NCBI GenBank assembly: GCA_002077065.1
Contig: NAJO01000005.1
Coordinates: forward strand, 806,001 to 870,000
Direction of reading: 5' to 3'
Length of the DNA stretch: 64,000 bases
From: Cryoendolithus antarcticus
Taxonomy: Eukaryota > Ascomycota > Dothideomycetes > Cladosporiales > Cladosporiaceae
In this document: positions 10,522-21,265 of the stretch, piece by piece
Layout of the letters: each line of letters begins with the position of its first letter
How positions within the stretch are numbered: position 1 is the stretch's first letter
Position numbers and translations under genes: made by a program
The notes under the pieces: model-generated
Told to the model about the DNA's origin: nothing
Database searches by the model: none
Seen by the model: only the letters and a program-made list of their open reading frames with translations

Positions 10522-11401
10522 GATGTAAGTAAGCCAGACACTTGCCAGGCGTAGAAAGGATTTTTCGCGCTCAACTTGAAGCCGTCCGACATTGTCAAGA
10601 GCAACGAAGGGGGTTTGATACTTATATACAGGGCTCAAGTGAAGTCACGGCATTCTTGGACTTCTTTAGGGCAAGATCCCAGGACACAACCGCGACAATC
10701 TTGGGTATGTATCTATGTGCCCATAGGCAACATCTCAGCTCAGGGCCGTAGAAGGTCCAGGCATATCGCCATTTGCCCATGGGCAAGATCTCGGGCCCTG
10801 TTGCCATCTGCTATCGAGATCTGTACCCGTACTTTGACGTATGTATCACGGGAAGGGCGTACTCGCAGTTAGTTTCTTGGGCTCATAGACTTCTTGAAGA
10901 TGGCTAGGTCAGGGAGAAGTCATGTTCAATAAGTGAGCAAGCATAGAGGTAGGTAGGTGTGCACCTCGAGCTCAAAAATCAAGGTCGCAACAAGGCGATA
11001 CACACCCCCGGCCACCGGATTAACTTATCACCGAGACTCCACGAGCGTGGAAGGGGCACGCAGGCACGTGGCAGGCCATTTGCCCTTCATCGGAAAGCTT
11101 ATGTGGCGCGTGCATGGACTGTTCCATCCAACGTCCGTACTCCGACATTCGAGCTGGTCCAGCAGATACGCTTGCCGTGACACGATTTTACAGAGACAGG
11201 AAATAGATGAGAGGCTGAAGGAGAAGTTTAGGAAAGTCTACCACGGTGGGTTGATACCATCTGGGCAGTTCGGGCAGCTGCCCGTTGCTGGACGCTCACC
11301 GTCTCGAACACAGCTCTCGGTCAAGGCGGTGCTTTCAGAGCTCTCGCCGGCACCGCGGCTATTAGGACAGGCGTTGAGATCGGCCAAATCATCAAGAGGA
11401 T
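10522..11401. promoter_or_regulatory. Divergent promoter of module copy 1
   Basis: This 880 bp separates the ATGs of the orphan and zinc-finger genes. It contains GCCATTTGCC at 10768-10777 and 11075-11084, a 14-bp perfect palindrome TTGCCCATGGGCAA at 10773-10786, and a weaker copy (TGCCCATAGGCA) at about 10718-10729. The same 10-mer recurs in the promoter of module copy 2. Regulatory meaning is inferred. Confidence 0.45.
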
Positions 11402-12403
11402 ATGTCTTTTCCGAATGATCGCCCACAATCGACGGGTACATGCTTCGACCCTCTGGATGGAATCGCCATTTTCCCCGACACATCGCTAGATTGCCTCGAT
11501 TCATTACCTGTATGGTCTTGGGACAAAGACACACCCGAGTATGGTTCCTTGCCACCATCGGCAAGTTCAAGTTTCTGGCCCGGACAAAGCTCCAACTCGT
11601 TCAGCTTCACGGCGCCGTATCTGAATTTGAGAGATCCAACAGCCGGACAGGACCCTTGGGAGGATTACGTTCCATCCGAAGCACGAAATCCGTCCCACAT
11701 TTTACCCGTCGGATTCCTGGCTGCTGCGGATTCACTGAATGACTCCGGCTCGCGAAAGAACTACCAGTGCGCACGTTGTTCTACAAGCTACGCGGCCGCT
11801 CTGGAGCTGGATCGCCATGGCAAGATCACCGACCACAAGCCTTACCGGTGTAAGTATTGTGACAAGGAATACTCACGTCGAGATGTGTATCTTCGACATA
11901 TGACCACCCACAAGGCCGGCAATCACTATTGTTCGTGGTGTCGTAAGACTTGGGCCCGGAAAGACCACCTGACTCAGCATTTGAAAACTTGTCGTGTTCG
12001 TGCCAGCAAGGAAGGCGAGCGCGACTCCCGAAGGTACAAAGCCAATCCTTCAAAAGTCTCGACCACTTCAGTTTGCTGATCCCCATACAGTAATTACGTC
12101 TCTTCCTGCTTCACCCCCAGCTTCAGGACTAGCTTTGCCGGCGGCCAGACTTGGTCTGATGCCGACAGCGTGTGCAGCTCTGTCTCCTCGGTCGCTAGTG
12201 GGAGCTTACCGAAGCGGCAGATGAGGAAAGCTACGCGAGCGTTAGGCGACGTTCTAGGAGATCAATACGCAGGCTTGATTGATCGTTTGAGCAGCAGTCT
12301 CGACGATGCGGATGAATCGACGATAGAGTTGTTCGCGGAACGGATGGTGAGTGCGGCGGTGCTGCAGGCTCAGCTCCCCAGCGCAAGTGGCAGACCAATG
12401 TAA
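11402..12403 (+). CDS. C2H2 zinc-finger protein, copy 1 of the duplicated module
   Basis: Exons 11402-12033 and 12091-12403 join over a 57-nt intron (GTACAA..ACAG, branch GCTGAT), giving 314 residues. The unspliced frame would stop at 12079. Three fingers span about residues 121-197. Finger 1 is atypical (x12-H-x5-H), finger 2 is canonical with helix SRRDVYLRH, and finger 3 ends in Cys (C2HC, RKDHLTQH). A Ser/Pro/Trp-rich N-terminal region precedes them. A helical block near residues 251-305 ends AAVLQAQL and matches the paralogue at 16490. It is probably a sequence-specific nuclear transcription factor; no named orthologue is recognised. The intron is at the identical place and phase in the paralogue. 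Confidence 0.8.
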
Positions 12404-13767
12404 TCGCAAGCTTCAACTCCATCCCGGCATTTATGCCAAAGTTGCGGCCAGTGTTCTGAGTTGTATTTTGACACCAGGGCAGTCGAGTGTAAGGTGGGAC
12501 GATGCTGCAAGACAACGAAGTCTGAGGTCCAGATAGACTCGCAAGGCTCACGAGGCAATGGCACGCTTTTCACATCCCTGGGCGTGACACCAAGAGGTAT
12601 CAAATCCTTACAGAGACAGTGCCATACGACGGGAATCGAGCTGCTGTGAAACGATCAAGTGCGGTGGCCAGGGTCACAACAGAAGCGGCTCACAAACCTC
12701 GCCGAACGCAAGATACATGACTGTAGCGACGAGGTTCGCTGCGAAGCTGGATTTCTTGGTGTGACGTTGTGCCTGTAGAGACTCATGAACATCAGAGGGA
12801 CGATCTCATCAAATACCTCACAGACTTGCGCTCGGTCTATGACGCCGGCTACTCATACGGGCTAGAGCGGCGAGTATAGAAAACGACAAAGCATACTAGC
12901 CATGATAGTGATTGAGATCGCGGGACCCGACCTTCAAACACTGCTTAGCTTGGTATTGGCCTTGCGCACAAGTGCCCAATAGCGAGTGCGATTGTGTCTA
13001 CATACCATATACCAGGTCGTCGCATATACATTGTAAGATACTTTGATTATCCACAAGGACGACATCAGCAAGATAACGTAGTGAATACAGCGGTATAGAT
13101 ACATGATCCAATTCCAAACTGCTACGCAGCATGCTTATCATGACCCTGACATTACAACATGATGACAACAGCTCGCAAGACGCCTGGCTCTCCAGCATCT
13201 ACATATCGAAGCCCAAACGCACCAACACGAGCAATGCCCCGGGTATAATTGTGCAATTCGCTAAGCAAAAGCGTACGTGAAGATCTGAAAGAAATGTCCG
13301 CGTGATCGAGGTGCAGGTTGTGGTGCAAACAGAACGGCCAAAGAAGGAAGTGAAAAGTCCGAAGCAGGTACGGCAAGGTGCTGCCGGTGCGATACCCATC
13401 CGAACGTTGTTGGTGCTGTAAGAGACAACTCTAAGCCGATGAAGCGAGTTGCACCGCGGCGATCTGGTCGGCGCTTCTGAGACTCGTGATTACCCCGATA
13501 AGCCAACGCTGTCGTCATCACGCCGGACGGAGCCAGTTGGTCCGACGGCAAGGTGTGGTGCAGTCGATGCTAGTCAGGCGCATCGTACCTACTCGGCGTG
13601 GTACGGAGTGGACGTGCGATCTTTCTTTATCAGGTCGGGTGTAGAGAGCGATGATGACGAGTCGGCCGAGATTGAAGTGGCCGAGTCAATCGTTCATGCT
13701 TGTTCCGATTACCAGTGGAAGTATTATTGTGTGGGCGTGCGAATTTATAGCCAACCAGCCAACGCAC
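12404..13767. other. Spacer between the two module copies
   Basis: This 1,364 bp lies between the 3' ends of zinc-finger copy 1 and orphan copy 2, which converge. Several frames of 60-110 codons are open on both strands, but none has a recognisable motif or support. I see no transposon or long repeat that would explain the duplication. Confidence 0.5.
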
Positions 13768-14481
13768 TTATCGCTCCTCAGTAGTACGATGTGATCGAGG
13801 CCTCTGCTGGGTGTAGTCGTACGGAGGCACTGCAGTGTCGACGGTGTACGATGCTTGTGATGGTCTGGTAGTGTTGATAGGTCGTGCTGGCGCAGGTGGC
13901 TGAGTGTTGTATGAACGAGCCGGCGACGCTGTACGGGGAACATCCGCAATCATGCGACGAGGGCGGGCAGCGACAGGCCGTCTGGCGTCCGTTCCGATAG
14001 TGTAGGTCGGCGCACGATGTGACGATGACGGTGTTTGCGACGGCCTTGGGCCGGGTGTGAGTGCCAGTTGCAGCGACCTGTCGGAGCCTCGATAGTAGTC
14101 AGTACTCGCGTCGCGACGAGCTTGAGGGCCGTAGAACGCCGCCTGGACCGCTCGAACGTTCTGGTAGACAGGGCTCCTGACATCGGCAAGTAGACAGTCG
14201 GTGTCGTTATCAGCTTCAGACGATAGCGCTTGCCTCATGCCGCCGTAGTACTGTTCCATGTTGGTAGGTCCGAAATCTTGGCGGCCGCTGTTGGCGAGCG
14301 GTCTAGCACCATGACCATACGAGTCAGTCTGTGAGAGAATGGGATTCGCTTGTCGCGTTTGTCTGGAGTCCGGGTACTGCACATGGCGGCTCTGCTCTGC
14401 GTTGTCGATCTCGGTAATCGCGCTGCTTCGTGGCGATGCGCCAGGCGGCGACTGCGACCACCGTGAGGATGAGCTCGGCAT
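13768..14481 (-). CDS. Orphan Ser/Pro/Arg-rich protein, copy 2 of the duplicated module
   Basis: The ATG at 14481 (MPSSSSRWSQS) gives 237 residues in one exon. The frame is open upstream to 14640, but only from a GTG, and the spliced paralogue also begins MPS. The protein is rich in Ser, Pro, Arg, Gln and Thr and is probably disordered. Conserved positions with copy 1 include the NSG-GP-YYGG segment, DTDCLLADVRSPVYQN, VRAVQAAFYG, the AST-Y-GSD block and the QQRPRSHR tail. I know no matching domain. It is divergent from the second C2H2 gene across 2 kb. Conservation of a core in otherwise drifting sequence argues that the protein is under selection. Confidence 0.7.
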   Translation of the reverse strand: MPSSSSRWSQSPPGASPRSSAITEIDNAEQSRHVQYPDSRQTRQANPILSQTDSYGHGARPLANSGRQDFGPTNMEQYYGGMRQALSSEADNDTDCLLADVRSPVYQNVRAVQAAFYGPQARRDASTDYYRGSDRSLQLALTPGPRPSQTPSSSHRAPTYTIGTDARRPVAARPRRMIADVPRTASPARSYNTQPPAPARPINTTRPSQASYTVDTAVPPYDYTQQRPRSHRTTEER

Positions 14482-16489
14482 TGCGTGAGAGTCAGCACTA
14501 CGAGCGCGAAAGGAGGTCAGTAGTGGCTGATGTAGGGAAAGAACTTCCACGGATAGGACGTGTAATTTTGCGATGAAGGACGGGCGGAGTTGGAAGCTTA
14601 AAGAGAAGGAGGGAAAACGCAGAGCTGGAGAAATAGGCACTTAGAGCATCAAGGGGTGCTCGACAACGCAGCTGCTCCCCGGCGCGGGCGCGGGGATCGC
14701 AGATCAGTGTCTGTGGTCTCCGCACTCTCGCCTTATGCAATCATTGGGTCGCCGGCTGGACCACGTTGGACGAATAGCTGGTATGGAATACTGAGGCCGC
14801 ACAGATCCAGGCATCTTTGCCACGGAATCTGATAGCTATCCGAATAGTACTGGCTGGCGGCGGAGGGGTCGCTGGCGGCGGATGTGACCCGGATCAAAGA
14901 TGCGACACGCTGTGAGCACACTCGTCCCCGCCAAGACAGTCGTCATTGCGTATGCAGGCCAGAAGTGGCGACGCTCAGTGCAGATTGGAGGGTCCAGGCC
15001 TTCGCGAAGCTGGTCATGGGACTGCAGTGTGGCATGTGAAGGTTGCTTCGCTCCCTTGGCTGACTTGCCGCGTCTCAAGTGTACCACCACCATCCCGCTG
15101 CCTCCATCGCGACCGTCTTTTGCCCGCCTTTCGCCAGACCGATGAGGTCGCAGGATCTCGCCGACACGGTCACCGACCTCAATGCAGAAGCTTACAATGG
15201 CCGACTAGTTCCGGCCATTGACTGGTGCTTTCATCTCGGTTATTGCAGTGACCCCCTACCAGCTGACGCGTTTCTGCCTTCCGTGATCCTGCCTCGAGCT
15301 AGCCAATCGGGCGGAGCAGCACTACACGCAGTGTGATAGCTCCTATCGGCCGCCAGCGCCTCGCTCATCGACTGGTCCACGTTGCAAGCAGTGTCCGACT
15401 GTCACACCGCGCGTACGTGCTAATGCAGCGCCTGGCGCCACGCCGTCATGGTCCAGCGCGTCGAGTCCTGCCATGTGACGGAGTCGTAAGCTCCAAGTTG
15501 GGTGCCGGAAGCGAGTATCCACGATTGGCGTGCGGCAAGAAAGAAGGCAACCAGATGCGTGGTGTCCTGAGGCAATCAGAAGAAGTCGAGTAGTCCTGAC
15601 TAGAGCGATTCGCCCAGCCGTGTAAACAACATAAAGGAAGACTGCATCCCTCTTGAAAAGCTCATGCAACATGCCGACATATAAACACGGTCGCTGCGAA
15701 AAAGGCTATGGCCATTTGCCATTGTTTGCCATTTTGCCCAAGCGACGTCGAATCAAGTCATGCGCGCAATCATGCAGACGCACGGACTCTAAGGTACGCC
15801 AAGGTCTCACAGGCCAGACGGGAATCTATCAGGCAATCCCAAGGCAGCTGCACGACCCTTACTCCATTCTAGTACTGGTCTCAAACGCGTCTCACGATCG
15901 TTCGCCACTGCTATTGGAAGCATTGCTCCTGGCCGGCCCAGTAGCTCCACACCATCTGATCTCATGCAGGTGTTACACCTTGCCCGCATCACCGGCCTCA
16001 GCCACTACTTACCTGTCCCATGCATGAGATCAGCTTGAGATGCTCCATGGTCCGTAAGGATTATCTGCTCATAGCCGCACGATGCACCGTCGTAGCCAAT
16101 CAGAGCAGGGTGCCAACGCCTCCCGGGCTGTAGTATGAACCAGACTACCATGCGTCAGTCTATGCCACCTTGTTGAAGGCCGAGCTTCGCTCGTCTGAAT
16201 GATGCAGGACTGTGCCTCATGAGGCGTACGACGAGGAATACCGGTGCCAGTACAAACGCACGGACATTCTCTCGGCGGCAGAACCGCTGTATCCTCCGTG
16301 CCTCTTGAGCAATGAAAAGAGGGCACGGCAGCAGGCAGGTCTGAGTCTATGCGGATAGCCTAGCCGTCCTTCATACAAGGTGTGCGTGCCGAGGGCGGCC
16401 ACCCTTGGGAAGGGCGCGCCCATAGGCGACGCCGCGCCCTTCTCTCACCCCTTCCCAATTTCTTCATTCTGAATACGTGCGGATAAGCT
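14482..16489. promoter_or_regulatory. Long divergent promoter of module copy 2
   Basis: This 2,008 bp is more than twice the equivalent region of copy 1. It contains GCCATTTGCC at 15711-15720, followed by two half-repeats (TTTGCC and TTTTGCCC) to 15739. A pyrimidine-rich stretch precedes the zinc-finger ATG (about 16434-16470). No convincing gene is found, although short frames are open. Confidence 0.45.
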
Positions 16490-17551
16490 ATGGCTGTCGT
16501 GCATGTCAATGAGTTGCAAGTTCGTCAAACGAACGATCATTTTTGGTCCTCCGAGTTTACTTGTGGTCCCTACATTCCATTGGCACCGCCGACGCCAGAG
16601 TCCGACTCTTCCTGCGAGGTCGCTCTAGTCCATCAAAGTCCAAGGACCTTTCTGACTTCGCCGTCATACCTCGACCAGATAAGCAGCAGCTACGACACAA
16701 CGACAACGTCATATCCAGTGACTTGGTGGCGACCTGACTCCCCAGTGAATACTAGCGAGATATCGCTCGACACCGTCGATCCGTACTCGATATCGCTGTC
16801 CAGCAGTGGGGTGACTGCGCAACGGCGACAGCGCTCATTACCAGCCGTTACACCTTTCGGATCTCTGTCGTCGGTAGATTCCACGCTCGACACCGGACGT
16901 AGTCACAAATACATCTGCACAATCTGCGTCACAGGCTACCCAGGAGCTCAGGAGCTGGAGCATCACGCCAAGACTTCCGGTCACGTCCCATTTCGATGTA
17001 AGCGTTGTCCGAAAGCCTACTCGCGCCGAGACGTTTACCTTCGACACAAAGCGACACACAAGGACGGTGGGCATGTGTGCGAGGGCTGCCAGAAGGTCCT
17101 CAGTCGCAAAGACCATTTCAATCAGCATGTCAGAACGTGCCGAGCGATTTTCAATCTGAAGCACGAACGGCAATCTCAGAGGTTTGGGGTTCTCATTTCT
17201 TTTCTCGGTCCCTTGCGTGGCGTCGCTGACCATCCGTGCAGTACCACCGCAACCATTTGCGCTGCCTCAGATCGAGATTTCGACCTTATGAATCGAAAGG
17301 TCTGGGCGGATGAGAAGGACGCATTGACCAGATATAAAAGTACAGACGACAACACCGCCAAGCGTCAGATGATGGAGATCACCAGGACCTTGGGAAATAT
17401 GCTCGGCAACGACCATAGTGCTTTGATCGGCAAACTCCAAACAAGTGTCGAAAGCGTGGACGGACCGTCCATGAAGCTGCTCGCGGAACACATGACAAGA
17501 GCAGCTGTTCTCCAGGCGCAATTGACCGCCAGCAGGTCCTCCTTATTGTGA
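16490..17551 (+). CDS. C2H2 zinc-finger protein, copy 2 of the duplicated module
   Basis: The frame is open throughout, but a 60-nt intron (17182-17241, GTTTGG..GCAG, branch GCTGAC) is inferred because copy 1 has its intron at the same codon and phase. Spliced, it encodes 333 residues; unspliced, 353. Three fingers lie at about residues 141-217: an atypical first finger, a canonical second with helix SRRDVYLRH identical to copy 1, and a C2HC third (RKDHFNQH). The C-terminal block at about 271-325 again ends AAVLQAQL. The N terminus is Ser/Thr/Pro-rich and diverged. It is a probable DNA-binding regulator with specificity similar to copy 1. Confidence 0.82.
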   Translation: MAVVHVNELQVRQTNDHFWSSEFTCGPYIPLAPPTPESDSSCEVALVHQSPRTFLTSPSYLDQISSSYDTTTTSYPVTWWRPDSPVNTSEISLDTVDPYSISLSSSGVTAQRRQRSLPAVTPFGSLSSVDSTLDTGRSHKYICTICVTGYPGAQELEHHAKTSGHVPFRCKRCPKAYSRRDVYLRHKATHKDGGHVCEGCQKVLSRKDHFNQHVRTCRAIFNLKHERQSQRFGVLISFLGPLRGVADHPCSTTATICAASDRDFDLMNRKVWADEKDALTRYKSTDDNTAKRQMMEITRTLGNMLGNDHSALIGKLQTSVESVDGPSMKLLAEHMTRAAVLQAQLTASRSSLL

Positions 17552-18763
17552 TGTTTTGCATTGGGTTTATTCCCGTCGACCCTTTACGGCCACCTAGTAG
17601 CAGCAAGGCGCGCCCTCTTCGATCGTCCCTTCACGGCCGCCTTATCGCAGTCAGACGCCCTTCCCTGCACCGACCCTTCACGGTCGTCTCGGCCTCACAA
17701 CCACGGCCTGCTTCTCTCCACAAATCCTTCGCGGCCGCCTTGGCCCTATATTCAGGCGAAATTTTGCTCATCTCACGCTCTAGGTCGAACATCGCGCTTC
17801 ATTCGTCGAATTCGGGCCTTTCGGATGGTCGTACCTGTCCTCCTTCGCGCAAGCTATTTACAGCAGCGCATGGGATTTACTTTCGTGTCCAGCAATTCGC
17901 TGCAGCTCATCTATCGTATGTCAGACAATCGTCAAGCAGGGGAAATATACATATGAGCAATCGTGTCGCAATCGTCATACACAGGTCACTCACGTTCGAA
18001 AGCATGTCAGGTCCAGCACACACACAACCTTCGAGGTCGAGCATCTATCTCTCTGTTTATTTTCACTCGTGAATCGATCGTGGCGACACTCGATGGTCAC
18101 AGATCACATCCATCAATGCTCTCCGTGCCTGCTACGTTTGAGTCGGACTGATGATAATTTTCAGTACATTCATGTAGCTCATGATATGATCACGTGTTTG
18201 CGCTGCATCGATGATGCGTTCTAATCTGATATCAGTGTCCCACATCTTGCCACAATTTTCATGAAACGGCTTGTAGATAGCATACAAAGCGTTCCACCGT
18301 CTTCCTTTCTGACTTTTCTCTATGGATGTGACTGAACTAGCGTTCGTGGTTCACACGGGCCGAACTGCTGCAGTGAAGCGCGGCGAGCTAGCGTGGTGCG
18401 ACGCTACGGCAACGAGCACACATTGGAGAGCCGAGTTTATCTCGACTCGGGACCTCTGCTCAAATTCCTATGGAAGTCGTGTCAGCCTACCCACGGTGAA
18501 TCCATACCGACCGGATCCAGCACAGCAAGACTCTAGCGCCCAACAGTGTTAGCATAGACACCTCGTAATACTACGTCGGCACTGTGTAGCGAGGAGAGTA
18601 ATCTGAGAACATGGTCATGGCGCTCAGCATTCAGATAATAGACCACAGATTACCCTGGCTAGAGTTGAAGCCAGATATGTAGATGCCTTGGTACGCGGGT
18701 TATACATTGTACTGACTTGCGCGGGACAGAGCGCCCAATAGTATTGACCTATCTGATGGACGT
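17552..18763. other. Spacer downstream of the second module
   Basis: This 1,212 bp separates the zinc-finger gene from the convergent SNF5 gene. Its first 200 bp carry the degenerate tandem repeat listed separately. Nothing else is supported. Confidence 0.5.
17581..17758 (+). repeat. Degenerate minisatellite, four units of about 47-51 bp
   Basis: Units start with CCTTTACGGCCACC (17581), CCTTCACGGCCGCC (17628), CCTTCACGGTCGTC (17675) and CCTTCGCGGCCGCC (17726). The heads are well conserved and the rest of each unit is not. It starts 30 bp after the zinc-finger stop and so falls in its probable 3' untranslated region. Confidence 0.55.
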
Positions 18764-21265
18764 TCACGCCCCCGTAGGTACCGGAGAACCATTAGTAGAC
18801 GCCATAGCAGCCTCAGCCTTAGCTCGCTGTAAGCTCTGCCGTTGTCCGTAACCCTGGCTCAGATAGCTTCCGGCACCTCCAGCACCAGGGTAGTTGCCTG
18901 CAAACATGCGTCAGCGGTAATACACGAGCAGAGCGAATGCTGTAGTGAACAGGACTTACCTCCACTCCCACCAATCCCCTCAGCAGCGAGCCTCCGCTCC
19001 CGATACTTCCTCCCATTGATAATATTCTGCAGCCTCTTCCGTTCCCTCGGCTCGGTCACCTTAGTCCAGTCCAGATCCTCGCCGGGCTCGGCGTAATTCG
19101 TAATATCCGCCAACGTGCTGGCGCTGATCTGGCCTTGACCGCCGCCAGAAGCGCCAGTGTACATGTGCGAGTTCGGGTTTAGTAAGCTTTCAGGTCGCGG
19201 TGAGGGTTCGAGATTTCGGCCTGGCGTGGAGGCGAAGGCGGCAGGGTTGTAGTCGGAGATGTCTGAGCGGAGTGGGCGGGCGGCGGGGATGGGAGGGTTG
19301 ATCGCTTCTCTGTACATTCGTCAGTAGTGGTCTGGGTTATTTCGATGGGAGACGAACCTTGTGGCTTGATTGTGATCGTTGCGGAAGAGGTCTTGATTCC
19401 AGGGTGGTAATCGCTGGAGGCGTTCGTAGAGGAGGCCGCAGTTTTGGCAAAGTGACTAGAACAATGTTCAGCGACGTCTTCGAACGCGATGTGTTATCTC
19501 CTCGATCACTCACGTTCGGCCCAAGAACGCTATCTCGTACTCCCCACACTGCAGCACCCCACACGTGACAGTGCTTACATCGCCAGTACTGCCGCTCCCC
19601 CTCAGTGAGCTGTTTCGACGTGCCGCCGAAACCGGCAACATCTGGTGTATCTCTGCCGACGGGTGACAGACTTCGGAAGCGTCGCTTCTTTTTCGCTCGC
19701 TCGCCACGACCCATCCGCTCGTCCTCACCGCCGCCATTGGCTTGCTGCGATCCGAGCCCACCAGAGAAGTAGTCACCAATTCCACTACTTTGGTTCTGCA
19801 GGGGATATGCAGGTGCAAATCGAGCAGTCTCTCGCCGTTGCCGTCGAATCTGCCGCTCACGATCACCTTCACGCTTCTCGATCTCCTCTTTGGACAGCAC
19901 TTCAAGCCGCGGCTCCCAATCCATGCCAAGTGCAGCTTCGTCAAAACGCCAGCCAGCTCCCACGCCAAGCGCCGACTCTGCTGTGCCGTGGAACTCACAT
20001 GCCTCATTCTCAACTTCACCCCAGTTGTTGACACCGCTGCCGACGACACCGATGAGACTACCACCGTTGTCGATCATGTCTTTCTTCAATCGCATGCTGG
20101 CCTCGTGAATTGCATGAGCCATTGTAGGCACCCATTCCCCGCTGAGCGCGAAGTCCGCGCATGTCTGTTTCGCAAATATCTCAGCGAAGCCTGCCGGATG
20201 AGATAGTGACCACTCGAATTTGTCAGTATACAACTGGTTCTGCAGGTTGATCGAGATAGTGATGATGCACCGTTGTGCGTCTGGTGGATTTAGAGCAGCT
20301 GACTGTGCTGGATCTCGTCGTATTGGCTGCGCTGTAACAGCGATTGCTGGTGTCTGTCCGCCGTTTGCAATTGGCGATGCTGGATCCGAGGGTGCGTGGT
20401 GTCCATTTGTCCGCGGTGGCTGCAAGAAGCTACCGCCAGGTGTGTCGGCTTGCATCGGGGTTGATGACATTTCACGAGACACAGGATTCACAGATGGCGT
20501 AGGCGCGGCAGAAGCAGACGGTCCTGATTCGACACTCGGCTGGAACAGAGGATGCAGTGCGAATGAAGCGTGCTCTTCTAGCTGTTGCCGTATTTGTCCT
20601 GCAATGTCTGCGATCATGGCCTGCTTTCTGCTGATCGGAAAGTCGAGTTCATCTACCAACGTCCGCGCAAACATGTCTGGCGTGATGAGCGCCTCGTGCA
20701 GGTTCCAGAGAAAGCTATCCTTCAATCGATACTGTGGCGTCACCTCAGGCTGCTTGTATGCTGGCAGGTTCTCATCAATCCCATAGTCGCGAGCATTGCT
20801 GGGGGTGGGCAGTGCAGCCTCGGGTCTGAAGGGGTTGACGTCCAGATCTATCCGTATGGGAATGAGCGTCGTTGGCAGTACAGCCTGGGTCTGCGCCTGT
20901 CTCTCCGTGTAGATCTTCTTCGGCTTGCCCATCCAATCTCGCCATATGCCTTGCAAGTCTACAGGTGCGTGTATCTCCTTATGATGGTCCTTCTGCCCCA
21001 GTTTATCGCCGTTCGCATCAGGGTCCCGCCTCTGCTGGGCAGTGCGCAGACCAGTCTGCCGTCGGGGATTGTCCGAGTCATCTATGAGCTCATCCTCGAG
21101 ATCTTCCGAGTAGTTGATCGCTGTAGTCCCACGCTTCGTCGTCCGAAAGTTCGGTATGACATTTTGCGGTTGCACCGGGGTGAGGACTGAGTTGCTGAAG
21201 GTGCGTATGCGGGGCGCATAGCTCGAGACGAATGCTTGGGGAGCATTCGCCCTGGTGGCGTTCAT
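18764..21265 (-). CDS. SNF5: SNF5/SFH1-family chromatin-remodelling subunit with C-terminal GATA-like finger
   Basis: Four exons (21265-19514, 19455-19358, 19309-18960, 18897-18764) with introns of 58, 48 and 62 nt give 777 residues. Both SNF5 repeats are present: LIPIRIDLDVNPFRPE to IADIAGQIRQQLEEHA (about 135-235) and IITISINLQNQLYTDKFEW to SMRLKKDM (about 337-400). A C4 finger (CKHC..CQNCG) follows at about 562-590 and is split by intron 1, as expected for filamentous-fungal members. The tail is Gly-, Ser- and Arg-rich. The protein is a core subunit of SWI/SNF or RSC. I cannot tell Snf5 from Sfh1 by eye. Confidence 0.9.

Noticed and set aside
14482..14640. 53-residue N-terminal extension of orphan copy 2
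   Set aside because: Begins at GTG. The ATG at 14481 gives the same MPS start and nearly the same length as the spliced copy 1.
17548..18072. Open frame of 174 codons overlapping the zinc-finger stop
   Set aside because: It begins with GTG directly at the stop of the zinc-finger gene, has no motif, and is kept open partly by the minisatellite.
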